Positions 48,412 to 57,588 of a DNA stretch of 64,000 nt are shown here, in pieces. Source of the stretch: a virus; the IMG/VR virus record IMGVR_UViG_3300010885_044304, positions 1 to 64,000 of that record; one strand, 5' to 3'. Position 1 is the first letter of the stretch, and every line of letters starts with the position of its first letter. The notes beneath the pieces were generated by a model. The model saw nothing but the letters and a program-made list of their open reading frames with translations, did no database searches and was not told where the DNA came from. The position numbers were made by a program, and so were the translations under genes.

Positions 48412-49770
48412 ATGGCGTACACAATAAATTTAACAGATGGCAGCATATTTGCTACTGTATCAGACGGAACTATCAACACTAGTTCAAGCATGATCTTGGT
48501 TGGTAAAAACTATGCTGGATATGGTGAATTTCTTGATGAAAACTTCATCCACTTGCTGGAAAACGGTAGCAATACCAGTGCACCAGGTGCACCACTGACA
48601 GGACAGTTATGGTGGGATTCTGCTAATGACTTGATGAAAGTTTATACAGGCACAGCCTTTAAAACTATTAGTGCTGCCACTGCCAGTGCTACAGCTCCTA
48701 CTGGCAACGTCACTGGCGATATCTGGTTTGACACCACCAACCAACAGCTGAAAGTGTGGAATGGCTCTGCGTTTATTTTGGTAGGACCTGCTAGTTCTTC
48801 TGGTCAAGGCACAAGCGGTGCCATCGTTAATACCATTGAAGATAACGTTGGCAATGATCATGTTGTAATTCAGATGTTTGTGGCCAATACCATTGTCAGC
48901 ATGGTGTCTAAGGATTCCTCATTTACACCTGCAGTTGGCATTGCTGGATTTGCCACAATTGATCCAGGTATACAGATGAGCACTGCAGTGACCAACGCTC
49001 AGTTCGTGGGCACAGCTGCCAATGCTTCTTTGTTGGATGGACTGGACAGCACTTCATTCTTGCGTAGTGATGCTAGCGACACTACCTCGGGTACCCTGGG
49101 CATTATCAACGATTCCGGACTCACAGTTGGACTGGATCAAGATGCAAAAATCAGTGTTACTCTGGCCACATCAGCTGTGAATATTCAAAACCAAACACAG
49201 GATGCCAACATCAATATTCAGGTCAACGACGGCGGCGTAACAACAACAGCCTTGTTTGTTGACGGCTCAACAGCATTGGTTGGCGTCAAAGGCATTACAA
49301 ATCTTGGCTCCAATGGTGCCGGCAACATTGGCAGTTCTGCTACATTTTTTAATACAATATTTGCCACAGCCACCACAGCCTTGTATGCAGACGTTGCAGA
49401 ACGTTTTGCAGCAGATGTAGAAATGTTACCAGGCACAGTGGTCGAACTGGGTGGCACAGCTGAAATTACCAAAAGTGTTGATGAACTAAGTGAAAATGTT
49501 TTTGGAGTCATAAGTACCAGAGCTGCTTATCTGATGAACGCTGGTGCAGGAACAGATTCAACCCATCCTCCTATCGCAATGACAGGTCGTGTGCCAGTTA
49601 GAGTAACAGGTTCAATCTGCAAAGGTGATCGATTGGTTGCAGCAGGCGACGGCCTGGCTCGCGCAGCTCGCCCAGGCGAAGCCACAGCATTCAACACAAT
49701 AGGTCGTTCATTGGAAGCCAAAGAATCAGAAACAGTTGGCATTATTGAAGCAATTGTGACCATCAATTAA
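48412..49770 (+). CDS. Tail fibre protein
   Basis: This 452-residue protein has two N-terminal fibre units (GQLWWDSANDLMKVYTGTAF near 64 and GDIWFDTTNQQLKVWNGSAF near 100). The middle region contains ASLLDGLDSTSFLRSDASD, a segment frequent in phage fibres. The C-terminal domain from about 325 opens YADVAERFAADVEMLPGTVVELGG and continues with FGVISTRAAYLM and MTGRVPVRVTG. This type of C-terminal domain is common at fibre tips and may act as a folding or self-cleaving module, as in peptidase-G2-type domains. It is likely trimeric. It probably contributes to host recognition. Confidence 0.8.
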   Translation: MAYTINLTDGSIFATVSDGTINTSSSMILVGKNYAGYGEFLDENFIHLLENGSNTSAPGAPLTGQLWWDSANDLMKVYTGTAFKTISAATASATAPTGNVTGDIWFDTTNQQLKVWNGSAFILVGPASSSGQGTSGAIVNTIEDNVGNDHVVIQMFVANTIVSMVSKDSSFTPAVGIAGFATIDPGIQMSTAVTNAQFVGTAANASLLDGLDSTSFLRSDASDTTSGTLGIINDSGLTVGLDQDAKISVTLATSAVNIQNQTQDANINIQVNDGGVTTTALFVDGSTALVGVKGITNLGSNGAGNIGSSATFFNTIFATATTALYADVAERFAADVEMLPGTVVELGGTAEITKSVDELSENVFGVISTRAAYLMNAGAGTDSTHPPIAMTGRVPVRVTGSICKGDRLVAAGDGLARAARPGEATAFNTIGRSLEAKESETVGIIEAIVTIN

Positions 49771-49783
49771 TTGGAATAGCGAC

Positions 49784-50743
49784 ATGACTTATACAGCAGG
49801 CGGATTGATACAGGCCATAGACTACAATACATTTGCACAGGGCGGAGCTGCTCCTGACGATAACGTTGCCAACATCAACACTGTTTGGGGTACAGGTACT
49901 TTGGATAAAGGATGGGGCCAGTCTACTACACTGTCGACTGTGGCAGCAGCAGGTACTGTGACAGCAACACAATTTTCCAACTTGTTTACCCGGTTTACTA
50001 GTATTGCAAATCAGACTAATACCACGGTCACAGCTGTGACCAACCCCACTGTGGGTCAAACCATTGATGCCAAAGCCAACTTTTCTGCCAACTTGTCCTC
50101 ATGTTTTACCAATCGCAACAACGCAGCAGGCGTAGGATCTACCATTACCCTTAACGGTGTGGCCACTCGTTTAACAGCGTGGCTGACAGCATGTACAGCA
50201 ACACATACCATCACCTTTGCTGACGCCAACTCTGCACGGTATTTCTTTAATGCCGGCGGTCGTATTACCATAGCCGGTGCCAGATCTGGTGGCACTGTCA
50301 ATTCTAAAAACACATCCTGGACTGATTTGCTTACAGCATGTGGCACCATAAACATAACCACAGGCACCAGTACACAAGTCATTGCAGCTGCTAATTTTAC
50401 CGGAACTACAAAAACAGGTGGATCTGGCACACCAACAACCTTGTTGACAACAACTGGATTTTACGACCTTACCACAAGTAACCAAGAAGTTTTTAAACAA
50501 TTTGGCTCCACATATTTGTACACCACAAACTTTGTCAGCATCAATATCTTGGCCAACGCAGCAGCAGGATCAGCAACCACAATTACCATAACAGTGCGGT
50601 TTGATGATTCTCATGTGCTGAGCACAGACGAAAATGTCGACGGCACACTGACCAGCACTGTAACACTGGTGCAACCATCAACTACCTATTTGACCAACAC
50701 TTGGGGAACACCCACAATTTCAAGCAGCATAACTGGCAGTTAA
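49784..50743 (+). CDS. Tail fibre or baseplate-associated structural protein, Thr/Asn-rich
   Basis: This 319-residue protein starts YTAGGLIQAIDYNTFAQG, then GTGTLDKGWGQST and VTATQFSNLFTRF, a recurring start of phage virion proteins that I have seen in marine T4-like genomes. The rest is strand-rich, dominated by Thr, Ala, Gly and Ser. Its place after the fibre gene and before a strong hairpin suggests the last structural gene of the late operon. Confidence 0.65.
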   Translation: MTYTAGGLIQAIDYNTFAQGGAAPDDNVANINTVWGTGTLDKGWGQSTTLSTVAAAGTVTATQFSNLFTRFTSIANQTNTTVTAVTNPTVGQTIDAKANFSANLSSCFTNRNNAAGVGSTITLNGVATRLTAWLTACTATHTITFADANSARYFFNAGGRITIAGARSGGTVNSKNTSWTDLLTACGTINITTGTSTQVIAAANFTGTTKTGGSGTPTTLLTTTGFYDLTTSNQEVFKQFGSTYLYTTNFVSINILANAAAGSATTITITVRFDDSHVLSTDENVDGTLTSTVTLVQPSTTYLTNTWGTPTISSSITGS

Positions 50744-50751
50744 AAATCTAC

Positions 50752-50777
50752 ATTCTGGCAAGTGATCTTGCCAGAAT
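50752..50777 (+). terminator. Strong hairpin ending the structural operon
   Basis: A perfect 11-base stem (ATTCTGGCAAG / CTTGCCAGAAT) with a TGAT loop begins eight bases after the stop at 50743. It is followed by CGTTTACTAATTT. The stem is strong and the T tract is imperfect. Confidence 0.65.
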
Positions 50778-50815
50778 CGTTTACTAATTTCAAAAAAATC
50801 ATTACAATAGTTACT

Positions 50816-51115
50816 ATGTCAGATATAGTCACACGAATCCGCACACGGTTTGATCACGCCGCTGCAAAGAAAACTTTGCAAGAAAAATATGAATCCAAGA
50901 TGCTGTTTGCACATGCAGGCGGCATGTTTCGATCCACTCCAGATACAATAACTTTTCTAAGTCTGTATGATGACAAAGATATTGTTCTCCTTGACGTTTA
51001 TCATACTCCTGTCAAGGTAAATGCTGCCGACCTCAAACATGAAATGCAACAAAGATGGCAGGAGCAAATGAACGACTGGCTGGTAGAATGGTCACAAATG
51101 CAACAACAACGATGA
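50816..51115 (+). CDS. Conserved small phage protein, function unknown
   Basis: This 99-residue protein (ATG at 50816, after the hairpin) has the pattern FDHAAAKKTLQEKYESKMLFAHAGGMF, then DIVLLDVYHTPVKVNAADL and a C-terminal RWQEQMNDWLVEW. I recall similar proteins in marine T4-like phages, but no function is known. It opens the accessory operon and its stop overlaps the next start as ATGA. Confidence 0.7.
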   Translation: MSDIVTRIRTRFDHAAAKKTLQEKYESKMLFAHAGGMFRSTPDTITFLSLYDDKDIVLLDVYHTPVKVNAADLKHEMQQRWQEQMNDWLVEWSQMQQQR

Positions 51116-51927
51116 CAAAAGGTATCATAATTTATGCTTTTAACAACGAAAGCATAGATTACTTTGGCCAAGCAGTATGGTGTGCAGATCGTGTGAATCG
51201 TTATTTGGATTTACCAGTCACCATAGTGACTGATTTAGGCAGCATCAGAGACAGAAAAACCACACACTCGGTTGTGTTCTCTATAGCAGAATCTGGTGGC
51301 TATAGAGTTTTCAATCCAAGTGTGACCAATCAAGCAGACACATGGTACAACGGTAATAGATTTCAAAGTTTTGAACTTTCGCCCTACGACCAAACAATAG
51401 TGCTTGATAGCGACTATGTGGTATGCAGCAATCAGCTACAGACCCTATTTGATTTGAATCTTCGGGTCACTGCCATGAAGCATGTGTATGACATCACTGG
51501 CCGCGATGGATTTAGACCCTATCAAAGTATATCAAATGCCACAGGACTACATCACTACTGGGCAACTGTGTTGTATTTTGATAGAAGCCAGACAGCCAAA
51601 GATTTCTTTGTGCTAATGGACATGATTAAAAAAAATTACACACACTATTCAAATATATACAAATTTAGAACATCACCCTTTCGCAATGATTTTGCTGTAA
51701 GTATTGCTTTGAATACAATATACGGACACATACCCAACGCTGTACCGGTTATACCCTGGAAAATGGCCAATGTTTTCAATGACGTTGGAATTCGGACTCA
51801 TGATCAAGAAACATTTGAACTTGCATACCAAGTAGGACCAGAAAAAACTTGGCGTAAAATTACTGTCAAAGATCAAGATTTTCATTTTATGAATAAATTT
51901 GATTTGGCCAAGATATATGAAAATTGA
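51112..51927 (+). CDS. GT-A-type glycosyltransferase-like protein
   Basis: This protein of about 271 residues begins MTKGIIIYAFNNESIDYFG, a first strand of a nucleotide-sugar fold, followed by LPVTIVTDLGS. QTIVLDSDYVV carries a DxD motif (D99, D101) of the sort that binds metal and sugar nucleotide in GT-A enzymes. Later segments (TGLHHYWATVLYFDRS, FRNDFAVSIAL) resemble family 8-like transferases. The start overlaps the preceding stop. It has no membrane segment. Donor and acceptor are unknown. Confidence 0.65.
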   Translation: MTKGIIIYAFNNESIDYFGQAVWCADRVNRYLDLPVTIVTDLGSIRDRKTTHSVVFSIAESGGYRVFNPSVTNQADTWYNGNRFQSFELSPYDQTIVLDSDYVVCSNQLQTLFDLNLRVTAMKHVYDITGRDGFRPYQSISNATGLHHYWATVLYFDRSQTAKDFFVLMDMIKKNYTHYSNIYKFRTSPFRNDFAVSIALNTIYGHIPNAVPVIPWKMANVFNDVGIRTHDQETFELAYQVGPEKTWRKITVKDQDFHFMNKFDLAKIYEN

Positions 51928-52723
51928 AGATGAACGTGGCTATCTTGTGGTAGCGCAAAATAACAATGACACTGATTATATTGTCTGCGCCGAAACTTTG
52001 GCAAAAAGTATTAAATTGGTTGAGCCTGACGCAAAAATTTGTCTACTCACAGATGTTTTGATCGATAACAAAGTTTTTGACTATGTAAAAACTTTTCCGT
52101 TTGGTGATCAGGCCAAGGACACAACTTGGAAATTGCACAATGATTGGCAATGTTTTTATGCCAGCCCCTTCAGAGAAACAATTAAGTTAGAAGCTGACAT
52201 GATTATCCCGCACAGTATTAAACATTGGTTTGATATTTGTAGCGCCAAAGATCTTGTGTGCACAATTGGTGCCAGGAATTTTCATAATCGTCGGTCCAGT
52301 TCCAGAACATATAGAAAGATTTTTGATGAAAACAATTTGCCTGATGTATATAATGCAATAACTTATTGGAAACTGAGTGCCAATGCCAAGAATTTTTTTG
52401 ACACAGTGCGCGATATATTTACAAACTGGGAAGTTGCAATGTCTGCATTAAAATTTGGAGCAGGACAGACATTAAATACTGATCTTGCTTATGCTATTGC
52501 TTTAGATTTATTGGGTAAAGACCAATTTACACTGCCAGGATCAGTGCCTGGTCTGATACACATGAAGTCTTCTATCAATGGTAATGAATCAGAAGATTGG
52601 ACCAAAGAATTGATATGGGAATTAAATCGTGGATCGTTGCGCATCAACACAGTTGAACAATTGTGGCCATTTCATTATCATATAAAATCATTTGCAAAGA
52701 CTTTACAAGAACACTATGGATGA
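51917..52723 (+). CDS. GT-A-type glycosyltransferase-like protein, paralogue of its neighbour
   Basis: This protein of about 268 residues has the same layout as the preceding gene: YLVVAQNNNDTDYIVCAETL, then AKICLLTDV, and FRETIKLEADMII in place of the DxD strand (E92-A-D94). LNTDLAYAIALDLLG matches the FRNDFAVSIAL segment. The E-x-D variant may alter metal binding. Start (ATG 51917) overlaps the previous stop. Tandem duplication of an ancestral transferase is likely. Confidence 0.62.
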   Translation: MKIEDERGYLVVAQNNNDTDYIVCAETLAKSIKLVEPDAKICLLTDVLIDNKVFDYVKTFPFGDQAKDTTWKLHNDWQCFYASPFRETIKLEADMIIPHSIKHWFDICSAKDLVCTIGARNFHNRRSSSRTYRKIFDENNLPDVYNAITYWKLSANAKNFFDTVRDIFTNWEVAMSALKFGAGQTLNTDLAYAIALDLLGKDQFTLPGSVPGLIHMKSSINGNESEDWTKELIWELNRGSLRINTVEQLWPFHYHIKSFAKTLQEHYG

Positions 52724-53045
52724 ATTTCTCAAAGCGTGGAACCAAATAAATTGGTCACGTCCTGTGATTGAATACAAGATATACTATGATACTGAATCAG
52801 GTAATATACTTGATTATACCACAGACAATTTACCAGGCACATATATAGTGATTGATAAACACACATTTTATTGCCATAGATTTGACATAAGAATTCGAGA
52901 CGGAAAAATGATAGAAATTCGAAACAAAGTTGGAAAATTACGTCCAGATGTCAACGGAACTCCGTGTCATCCCAGTGACATTACTATTATTACAGATAAA
53001 ACACCAGCGGTATTTTGGAAGACTCACACATATGACAACATTTGA
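52716..53045 (+). CDS. Small conserved protein of unknown function
   Basis: This 109-residue protein (ATG 52716, overlapping the preceding stop) contains PVIEYKIYYDTESGNIL, PGTYIVIDKHTF and RFDIRIRDGKMI, an all-beta layout. I recall relatives in marine phage gene clusters beside the protein encoded next, but no function is known. Overlap with both neighbours suggests obligate co-expression. Confidence 0.65.
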   Translation: MDEFLKAWNQINWSRPVIEYKIYYDTESGNILDYTTDNLPGTYIVIDKHTFYCHRFDIRIRDGKMIEIRNKVGKLRPDVNGTPCHPSDITIITDKTPAVFWKTHTYDNI

Positions 53046-53955
53046 TATAGCAGATTTAGATACAATTTATTTGAGTTATGATGAATCACAAAAAGAAGAA
53101 TTCTGGGTCAAGATCAAAAACATGGTGCCCTGGGCCAAGCGGGTGGACAGCGTCAAAGGCTCGGATGCAGCGCACAAAGCAGCAGCAGCGGCCAGCAATA
53201 CCGAAAGATTTATTCTTATCGATGGTGATAATCTTCCTGATCCTGGTTTCTTTAATCTCCAGCTCACCCTGGATGATGGGAATAGGGATTGTGTTTTTCG
53301 CTGGCGTGCTCGCAACCATGTTAACGGACTAATGTACGGCAATGGTGGTATGAGTTGTTGGACCCGAGACTTTGCCAACAACATGCGTACACACGAAAAC
53401 ACAGACGGCAGAGATGAAACTAATGTAGAGTTTTGTTTTGATCCCAAGTATATTGCCATGCACGATTGCTATAGCACAACATACCCTAACGGATCCCCTT
53501 TTCAAGCCTGGCGAGCAGGCTTTAGAGAAGGCGTTAAGATGTGTTTGAATCAAGGACGCCGGCCCAGTGTAAGCGAGTTTAAAGAACTTGTACATCGCCG
53601 CAACTTGGATCACTTGACTATATGGCACAATGTAGGCGCAGATGTAGAGAATGGCATGTGGGCGGTATTTGGTTCTAGACTAGGAACATACAAGACCATG
53701 CTAACAGATTGGGATTACACAGAAGTACAGGACTTTGATAAGTTAGCAGAACTCTGGGAAGAACATGGTGATACAGGTCCTACATGGCGAGCAGAAGAAC
53801 TTGAAAAATCATTGCGAATACAACTTGACTTGCCTATGAATCTTTTTACACAAGAACAAAGTCGTTTCTTCAAGCACCACTATCGTAGCAATTGGCACAA
53901 TCGTGGTATTATGACAACAGAGATGGCAGTGATACGTGGCCAAGAAGGCTGGTGA
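53032..53955 (+). CDS. Glycosyltransferase-like protein (GT-A fold, DGD motif)
   Basis: This 307-residue protein begins MTTFDIADLDTIYLSYDE and has ERFILIDGDNLPDP with D64-x-D66 in the GT-A metal-binding position. VFRWRARNHVNGLMYGNGG and SCWTRDFANNM follow, and a second half with QAWRAGFREGVKM. I know closely similar proteins from marine T4-like phages, annotated as glycosyltransferases or unknown. The later part (PTWRAEELEKSLR) may be a separate helical domain. No acceptor can be named. Confidence 0.68.
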   Translation: MTTFDIADLDTIYLSYDESQKEEFWVKIKNMVPWAKRVDSVKGSDAAHKAAAAASNTERFILIDGDNLPDPGFFNLQLTLDDGNRDCVFRWRARNHVNGLMYGNGGMSCWTRDFANNMRTHENTDGRDETNVEFCFDPKYIAMHDCYSTTYPNGSPFQAWRAGFREGVKMCLNQGRRPSVSEFKELVHRRNLDHLTIWHNVGADVENGMWAVFGSRLGTYKTMLTDWDYTEVQDFDKLAELWEEHGDTGPTWRAEELEKSLRIQLDLPMNLFTQEQSRFFKHHYRSNWHNRGIMTTEMAVIRGQEGW

Positions 53956-53956
53956 C

Positions 53957-54601
53957 ATGATTGATTATAATAGGCCCTGGCATGTATTAGATATTGATAT
54001 TTCTAATGCTGTTCGTACTGATTTAGATTTTGATCAATTGCTTGAGAAATCAGGAGCTGTTGATAAATCAATATTTTTGTGGAATTTCACCGACGAGTCG
54101 TTGACTGAACTTTTTGATCCGCAATGGCTGGTATATATTAAGTCATTGGGATTTGAAATTCGCAACACATTATTATTTTATCGAGCACCTGACTATATTC
54201 ATCCATTGGCGCATATTGATTATGTAGGAACTGCAAACCCGGTACCTGCTGTCTATGCATTAAATTTTGTAATTGACACAGAAGACGATAGTAGCATGGT
54301 CTGGTTCCGTCATAATAAGAAATCTGGGATGATGAAAACAGATGCTGACTTTAGCAATCCACAGAACCATTATGAATTTTGGCCAATGGATCAATTAGTT
54401 GGATGTGAAATTGATCGTAGGTGTATCGGCCAACAATTAACTCTAATTAGCACTGGTACTGCACACAATATTATCATGGGTAAAAAACCTCGCTGGGCCG
54501 TAAGTATCCGATTGGTACGTAATAACCAGATAAACAACTGGGCAGATGCAGTAAATTGTTTCTCTCCTTGGATTAAACAAAAAGGAAAAATTGATGATTG
54601 A
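53957..54601 (+). CDS. 2OG-Fe(II) oxygenase-like protein, first of a tandem pair
   Basis: This 214-residue protein (ATG 53957) has a candidate iron triad in the right order: H86-x-D88 (HID) and H170 (TAHN), with R185 (PRWAVSIR) placed to bind 2-oxoglutarate. The strands around them (VYALNFVIDT, SMVWFRHN) fit a double-stranded beta-helix. It begins MIDYNRPWHVLDI, nearly identical to the start of the next protein. The substrate is unknown. Context suggests hydroxylation of a sugar, lipid or protein linked to the surface-modification genes. Identity comes from motif reading only. Confidence 0.65.
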   Translation: MIDYNRPWHVLDIDISNAVRTDLDFDQLLEKSGAVDKSIFLWNFTDESLTELFDPQWLVYIKSLGFEIRNTLLFYRAPDYIHPLAHIDYVGTANPVPAVYALNFVIDTEDDSSMVWFRHNKKSGMMKTDADFSNPQNHYEFWPMDQLVGCEIDRRCIGQQLTLISTGTAHNIIMGKKPRWAVSIRLVRNNQINNWADAVNCFSPWIKQKGKIDD

Positions 54602-55220
54602 TTATAATAAGCCGTGGCATACTTTAAATATCAGTATGGATAATGCACTGAATCCTAATTTTGATGCTGAAAAATTTAGAGCACAAACTGATCAAGCTGG
54701 TAAACCGCTTGGCATATGGTCTTTCCGTGACACGGAAATGCTACAAATTCTCAACAAAGAGTGGCTTGACTATTTGGCTAATGAAGGAATCGAAGTAAAT
54801 TCTTTTATGATATTTTATAGAGATGCTCATTTAGTATATCCAGAAGCACATGTAGATATTTTATGGCACAGCGACCTTCCGAATATTTTTGGAATCAATT
54901 GGGTATTTTCCCCAAACGACGATAGTTATATGACCTGGTATGATGTGCCATACGAATCTGGGACGTCAGAATTAACTCCTGTTAATACCAAATATGTATA
55001 CTGGAAGCTTGAAGATGTCAAAGATAAAGAATTGGCAAGACATACCATTGGCAACAAATTGACCATGGTCAGAACTGGTATAGCACACAATGTCATTGTC
55101 AATACACAACCACGGTGGGTCATCAGTCTTAGATCCAAAGTTGTCGGCAACCCAAATTATACTGACTGGAATAGTGCAGTTGATTATTATGCGAAAACTC
55201 TCAATCTAATTGAATCATGA
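54594..55220 (+). CDS. 2OG-Fe(II) oxygenase-like protein, second of a tandem pair
   Basis: This 208-residue paralogue keeps the same candidate ligands at matching positions: H86-x-D88 (HVD), H165 (IAHN) and R180 (PRWVISLR). It starts MIDYNKPWHTLNI and overlaps its sister's stop, with AAAAAGGA upstream. Overall sequence has diverged well beyond the shared ends, so the duplication is not recent. Both keeping the triad suggests both are active, perhaps on different sites. Confidence 0.65.
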   Translation: MIDYNKPWHTLNISMDNALNPNFDAEKFRAQTDQAGKPLGIWSFRDTEMLQILNKEWLDYLANEGIEVNSFMIFYRDAHLVYPEAHVDILWHSDLPNIFGINWVFSPNDDSYMTWYDVPYESGTSELTPVNTKYVYWKLEDVKDKELARHTIGNKLTMVRTGIAHNVIVNTQPRWVISLRSKVVGNPNYTDWNSAVDYYAKTLNLIES

Positions 55221-55864
55221 TACTGGCCAATAGGGATACAATCAGACTTATCGGTTTCTTAGAGTCAACTATAACACAAGAAGCTAAATTTTTTATATCT
55301 GCTGAGTTTACTGGTAAGATTGAAATTATATCTCCTCAAGACTTTATAAAGTCAGATCATAAAGATGAGTATTCTTATCTTATAGCATTTACTTTAGACG
55401 AAACATTGCGTCGTCAAATTATCAACATCATTGATAAAGAAAATTTGGATTGCATCATTTATATTCACCCTAGTGTAGTTCGATATTATAATGATGCGTC
55501 TGTAAGAGAACATGTAGGAATTGGAAGTTTTATATTAGCGTTTTCATCAATGCTAATAGGTTCAAAACTTGGTAAACATTGTATCGTTGAAACATATTGT
55601 CTGATATCACATTATGTTAATATAGATGATAATGTACAGTTACACAGTGGAGTTATGATCGCCGGAAGGACTAATATAGGAAAAAATTGTATGTTTAATT
55701 TTAAAGCATCTGTTCTTAATTCCTTAAATATTGGCAGCGATGTTGAATTAGGCGCAGCAAGTTGTATTACAAAAGACACACTAATGCCAGGAAAATACGT
55801 TGGATCTCCCGCCAGGCGAATTGGTGACCGAACAAAATTTATTGAGACATTGAAACATGCATAA
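55217..55864 (+). CDS. NeuD/PglD-like sugar O- or N-acyltransferase
   Basis: This 215-residue protein has an N-terminal Rossmann-like part (1-90), then left-handed beta-helix hexapeptides: IGSFILAF, IGSKLGKHCIVE, IDDNVQLHSG, IGKNCMFNF and IGSDVELGAASCITKD. It ends YVGSPARRIG, the standard end of this family. H115-like residues in the SHYVNIDDNVQLHSG region would be catalytic in NeuD/PglD enzymes. Such enzymes acetylate sialic acid or amino-sugar intermediates with acetyl-CoA. It sits directly before an aminotransferase, the usual pairing in amino-sugar pathways. ATGA overlap upstream. Confidence 0.8.
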   Translation: MILANRDTIRLIGFLESTITQEAKFFISAEFTGKIEIISPQDFIKSDHKDEYSYLIAFTLDETLRRQIINIIDKENLDCIIYIHPSVVRYYNDASVREHVGIGSFILAFSSMLIGSKLGKHCIVETYCLISHYVNIDDNVQLHSGVMIAGRTNIGKNCMFNFKASVLNSLNIGSDVELGAASCITKDTLMPGKYVGSPARRIGDRTKFIETLKHA

Positions 55865-56543
55865 AATTTGGCCATTGGGACAAGTCCTAGGAGATTTACA
55901 ACGTCCAGAACTGTCGCTATTAAAAAAATCCGGATATTCCTGGAAGGATCCTTACGACATAGTAGATATGTTCGAAGAAAAAGTTGCTAAATTTGCTGGC
56001 GCAAAATTTGGAATCGCAATTGATTGCTGTAGCCATGGACTGTTTCTTTGTTTAAAATATTTCAATGCCACAGGGTCTATCACCATTCCCAGTCGCACTT
56101 ATGTTTCTGTCCCTATGCAGATACAGCATGCCGGATGCGTACCAAAATTAGTAGATATGAAATGGACTGGACGTTATCGTTTGGATCCATATCCAATATG
56201 GGACGGTGCAGTACGCTGGCAAGAAAATATGTATACTGATGGATTACATGTAGTATCTTTTCAAATTAAAAAACGTATTCCTATTGGTCGCGGAGGAATG
56301 ATTTTGACTAACGACGAGGATGCAGCTAAATGGCTACGCAAGGCAAGACATGACGGTAGAGATCTAAAAATCTCCTATGCTGCTGATGATTTTGCATTCT
56401 CCGGTTGGCACTATTACATGACTCCAGAGGATGCCGCTCGAGGAATATTGTTAATGGATGCCATTCCGGGCAGCTATCCGGATTCCGGCAATCACCAAAC
56501 ATATATAGATTTGTCAGCAAAACGTATATTAAATGATAATTGA
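55857..56543 (+). CDS. DegT/DnrJ/EryC1-type sugar aminotransferase, short form
   Basis: This 228-residue protein has the PLP-fold signature: FGIAIDCCSHGLFLCLKYF (cofactor phosphate region), IPSRTYVSVPMQIQHAGC, WDGAVRW with D116 for the pyridine nitrogen, and SFQIKKRIPIGRGGMILTND with the Schiff-base Lys at 138 or 139. Typical enzymes have about 370 residues. Here the C-terminal small domain is largely missing. I think this is a natural short form, because the next gene starts in frame spacing with normal overlap. It would aminate a keto-sugar made elsewhere. Confidence 0.75.
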   Translation: MHKIWPLGQVLGDLQRPELSLLKKSGYSWKDPYDIVDMFEEKVAKFAGAKFGIAIDCCSHGLFLCLKYFNATGSITIPSRTYVSVPMQIQHAGCVPKLVDMKWTGRYRLDPYPIWDGAVRWQENMYTDGLHVVSFQIKKRIPIGRGGMILTNDEDAAKWLRKARHDGRDLKISYAADDFAFSGWHYYMTPEDAARGILLMDAIPGSYPDSGNHQTYIDLSAKRILNDN

Positions 56544-57588
56544 TATTCAACGTTATTGGGGCGAGAGGGAAATTTACTACCCGGGAGAGCTAAGTTCTAA
56601 AATTATACACAGTATGCAAACGGACGGTTGGGTAGTATTACGATCTAAAGAAATACGCGGCGCCGAACTTAGTGGGCTTTACTCTTTTCTGGACCAGTTG
56701 CGAAGTTACTGGAAATGGGATATTAACAATATTACCTTAGAAACTGGCAATTTGTACGATGTATTTTTAAATCAATCACGTTATCCTGTTAGGTTATCTC
56801 TATTGTCAGAACCTCTGATTAATACCTGTACTGACATAATCGAACATCGTCCGTGGAATAAAGAAAAAACTTACGGTATGTTTATCGGCCGGGCTAATGT
56901 AACACGTATTCGTGCTGCACATAGGCATAAGAATTTTGAGTTTCGCGAGCAAGGGTTAACTAGTTTTAACCACGATATGGATTATTATACTGATCCATAT
57001 TATTTGTTAGAATATTTGCAGCAGACTAATCAACCAATCTCGGAAATTAATGATATCAGACCTTACAGCGACATTGGTCCAGTGCAAACACCTCCCATCA
57101 CTCATCAATTTTCGGGCAAGGAGTGGAATAAAGTTTATGAAAAAATTGCTATAGAAATAGTATTAGAAACAGCCGAAGACGAGGGAGTATTTTCTATGAC
57201 AGAAAAAATTCTAAGACCAATACTTTATAAAAGGCCATTTTTGTTAATTGCAGGCCGCGGAGTTATTAATGATATCTGGAAAAAATTTGATAGTTTTTCT
57301 AAAGAAACAAAATTTGCTCCGCCTGGCACTTTAAAATTTTTCGAAAATGTAATTCCGATTGAATACGATTCTGATGGCGGAATACACAGAGTTGATTATG
57401 CATTTGATATATTACACATGCTAATTAGAACTAAAAAAATCAATACTATATTAGAAGACTGTCATGCCGATATCGAACACAATTATCAATATATGATGCA
57501 GTACATTCAAAATATCAAAGAATATAAAACACAATATAAACAAATGCTCGATCTTCCCAGTTGGAGAAAACCACAATTCGATGAATAA
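56533..57588 (+). CDS. Putative glycosyltransferase with 'TEK' donor-site motif
   Basis: This 351-residue protein carries VFSMTEKILRPILYKRPFLLIAGRG in its second half, matching the TEKIxKPLxxxxPF signature of fucosyltransferase/exostosin-like GT-B enzymes. A Tyr/Glu-rich run, AIEIVLETAEDEG, precedes it. The first half (WVVLRSKEIRGAEL) is not recognised. A related motif occurs in the gene at 59906. The ATG overlaps the aminotransferase stop. The substrate is unknown. Confidence 0.62.
   Translation: MIIDIQRYWGEREIYYPGELSSKIIHSMQTDGWVVLRSKEIRGAELSGLYSFLDQLRSYWKWDINNITLETGNLYDVFLNQSRYPVRLSLLSEPLINTCTDIIEHRPWNKEKTYGMFIGRANVTRIRAAHRHKNFEFREQGLTSFNHDMDYYTDPYYLLEYLQQTNQPISEINDIRPYSDIGPVQTPPITHQFSGKEWNKVYEKIAIEIVLETAEDEGVFSMTEKILRPILYKRPFLLIAGRGVINDIWKKFDSFSKETKFAPPGTLKFFENVIPIEYDSDGGIHRVDYAFDILHMLIRTKKINTILEDCHADIEHNYQYMMQYIQNIKEYKTQYKQMLDLPSWRKPQFDE

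Noticed and set aside
50762-50815. Upstream GTG start extending the 99-residue protein at 50816
   Set aside because: The extension runs through the strong hairpin at 50752-50777 and has no ribosome site. ATG at 50816 is preferred.
52930-53031. Longer N terminus for the transferase-like protein starting at 53032
   Set aside because: It would lie almost wholly inside the preceding gene, and the conserved-looking start is MTTFDIADLD.
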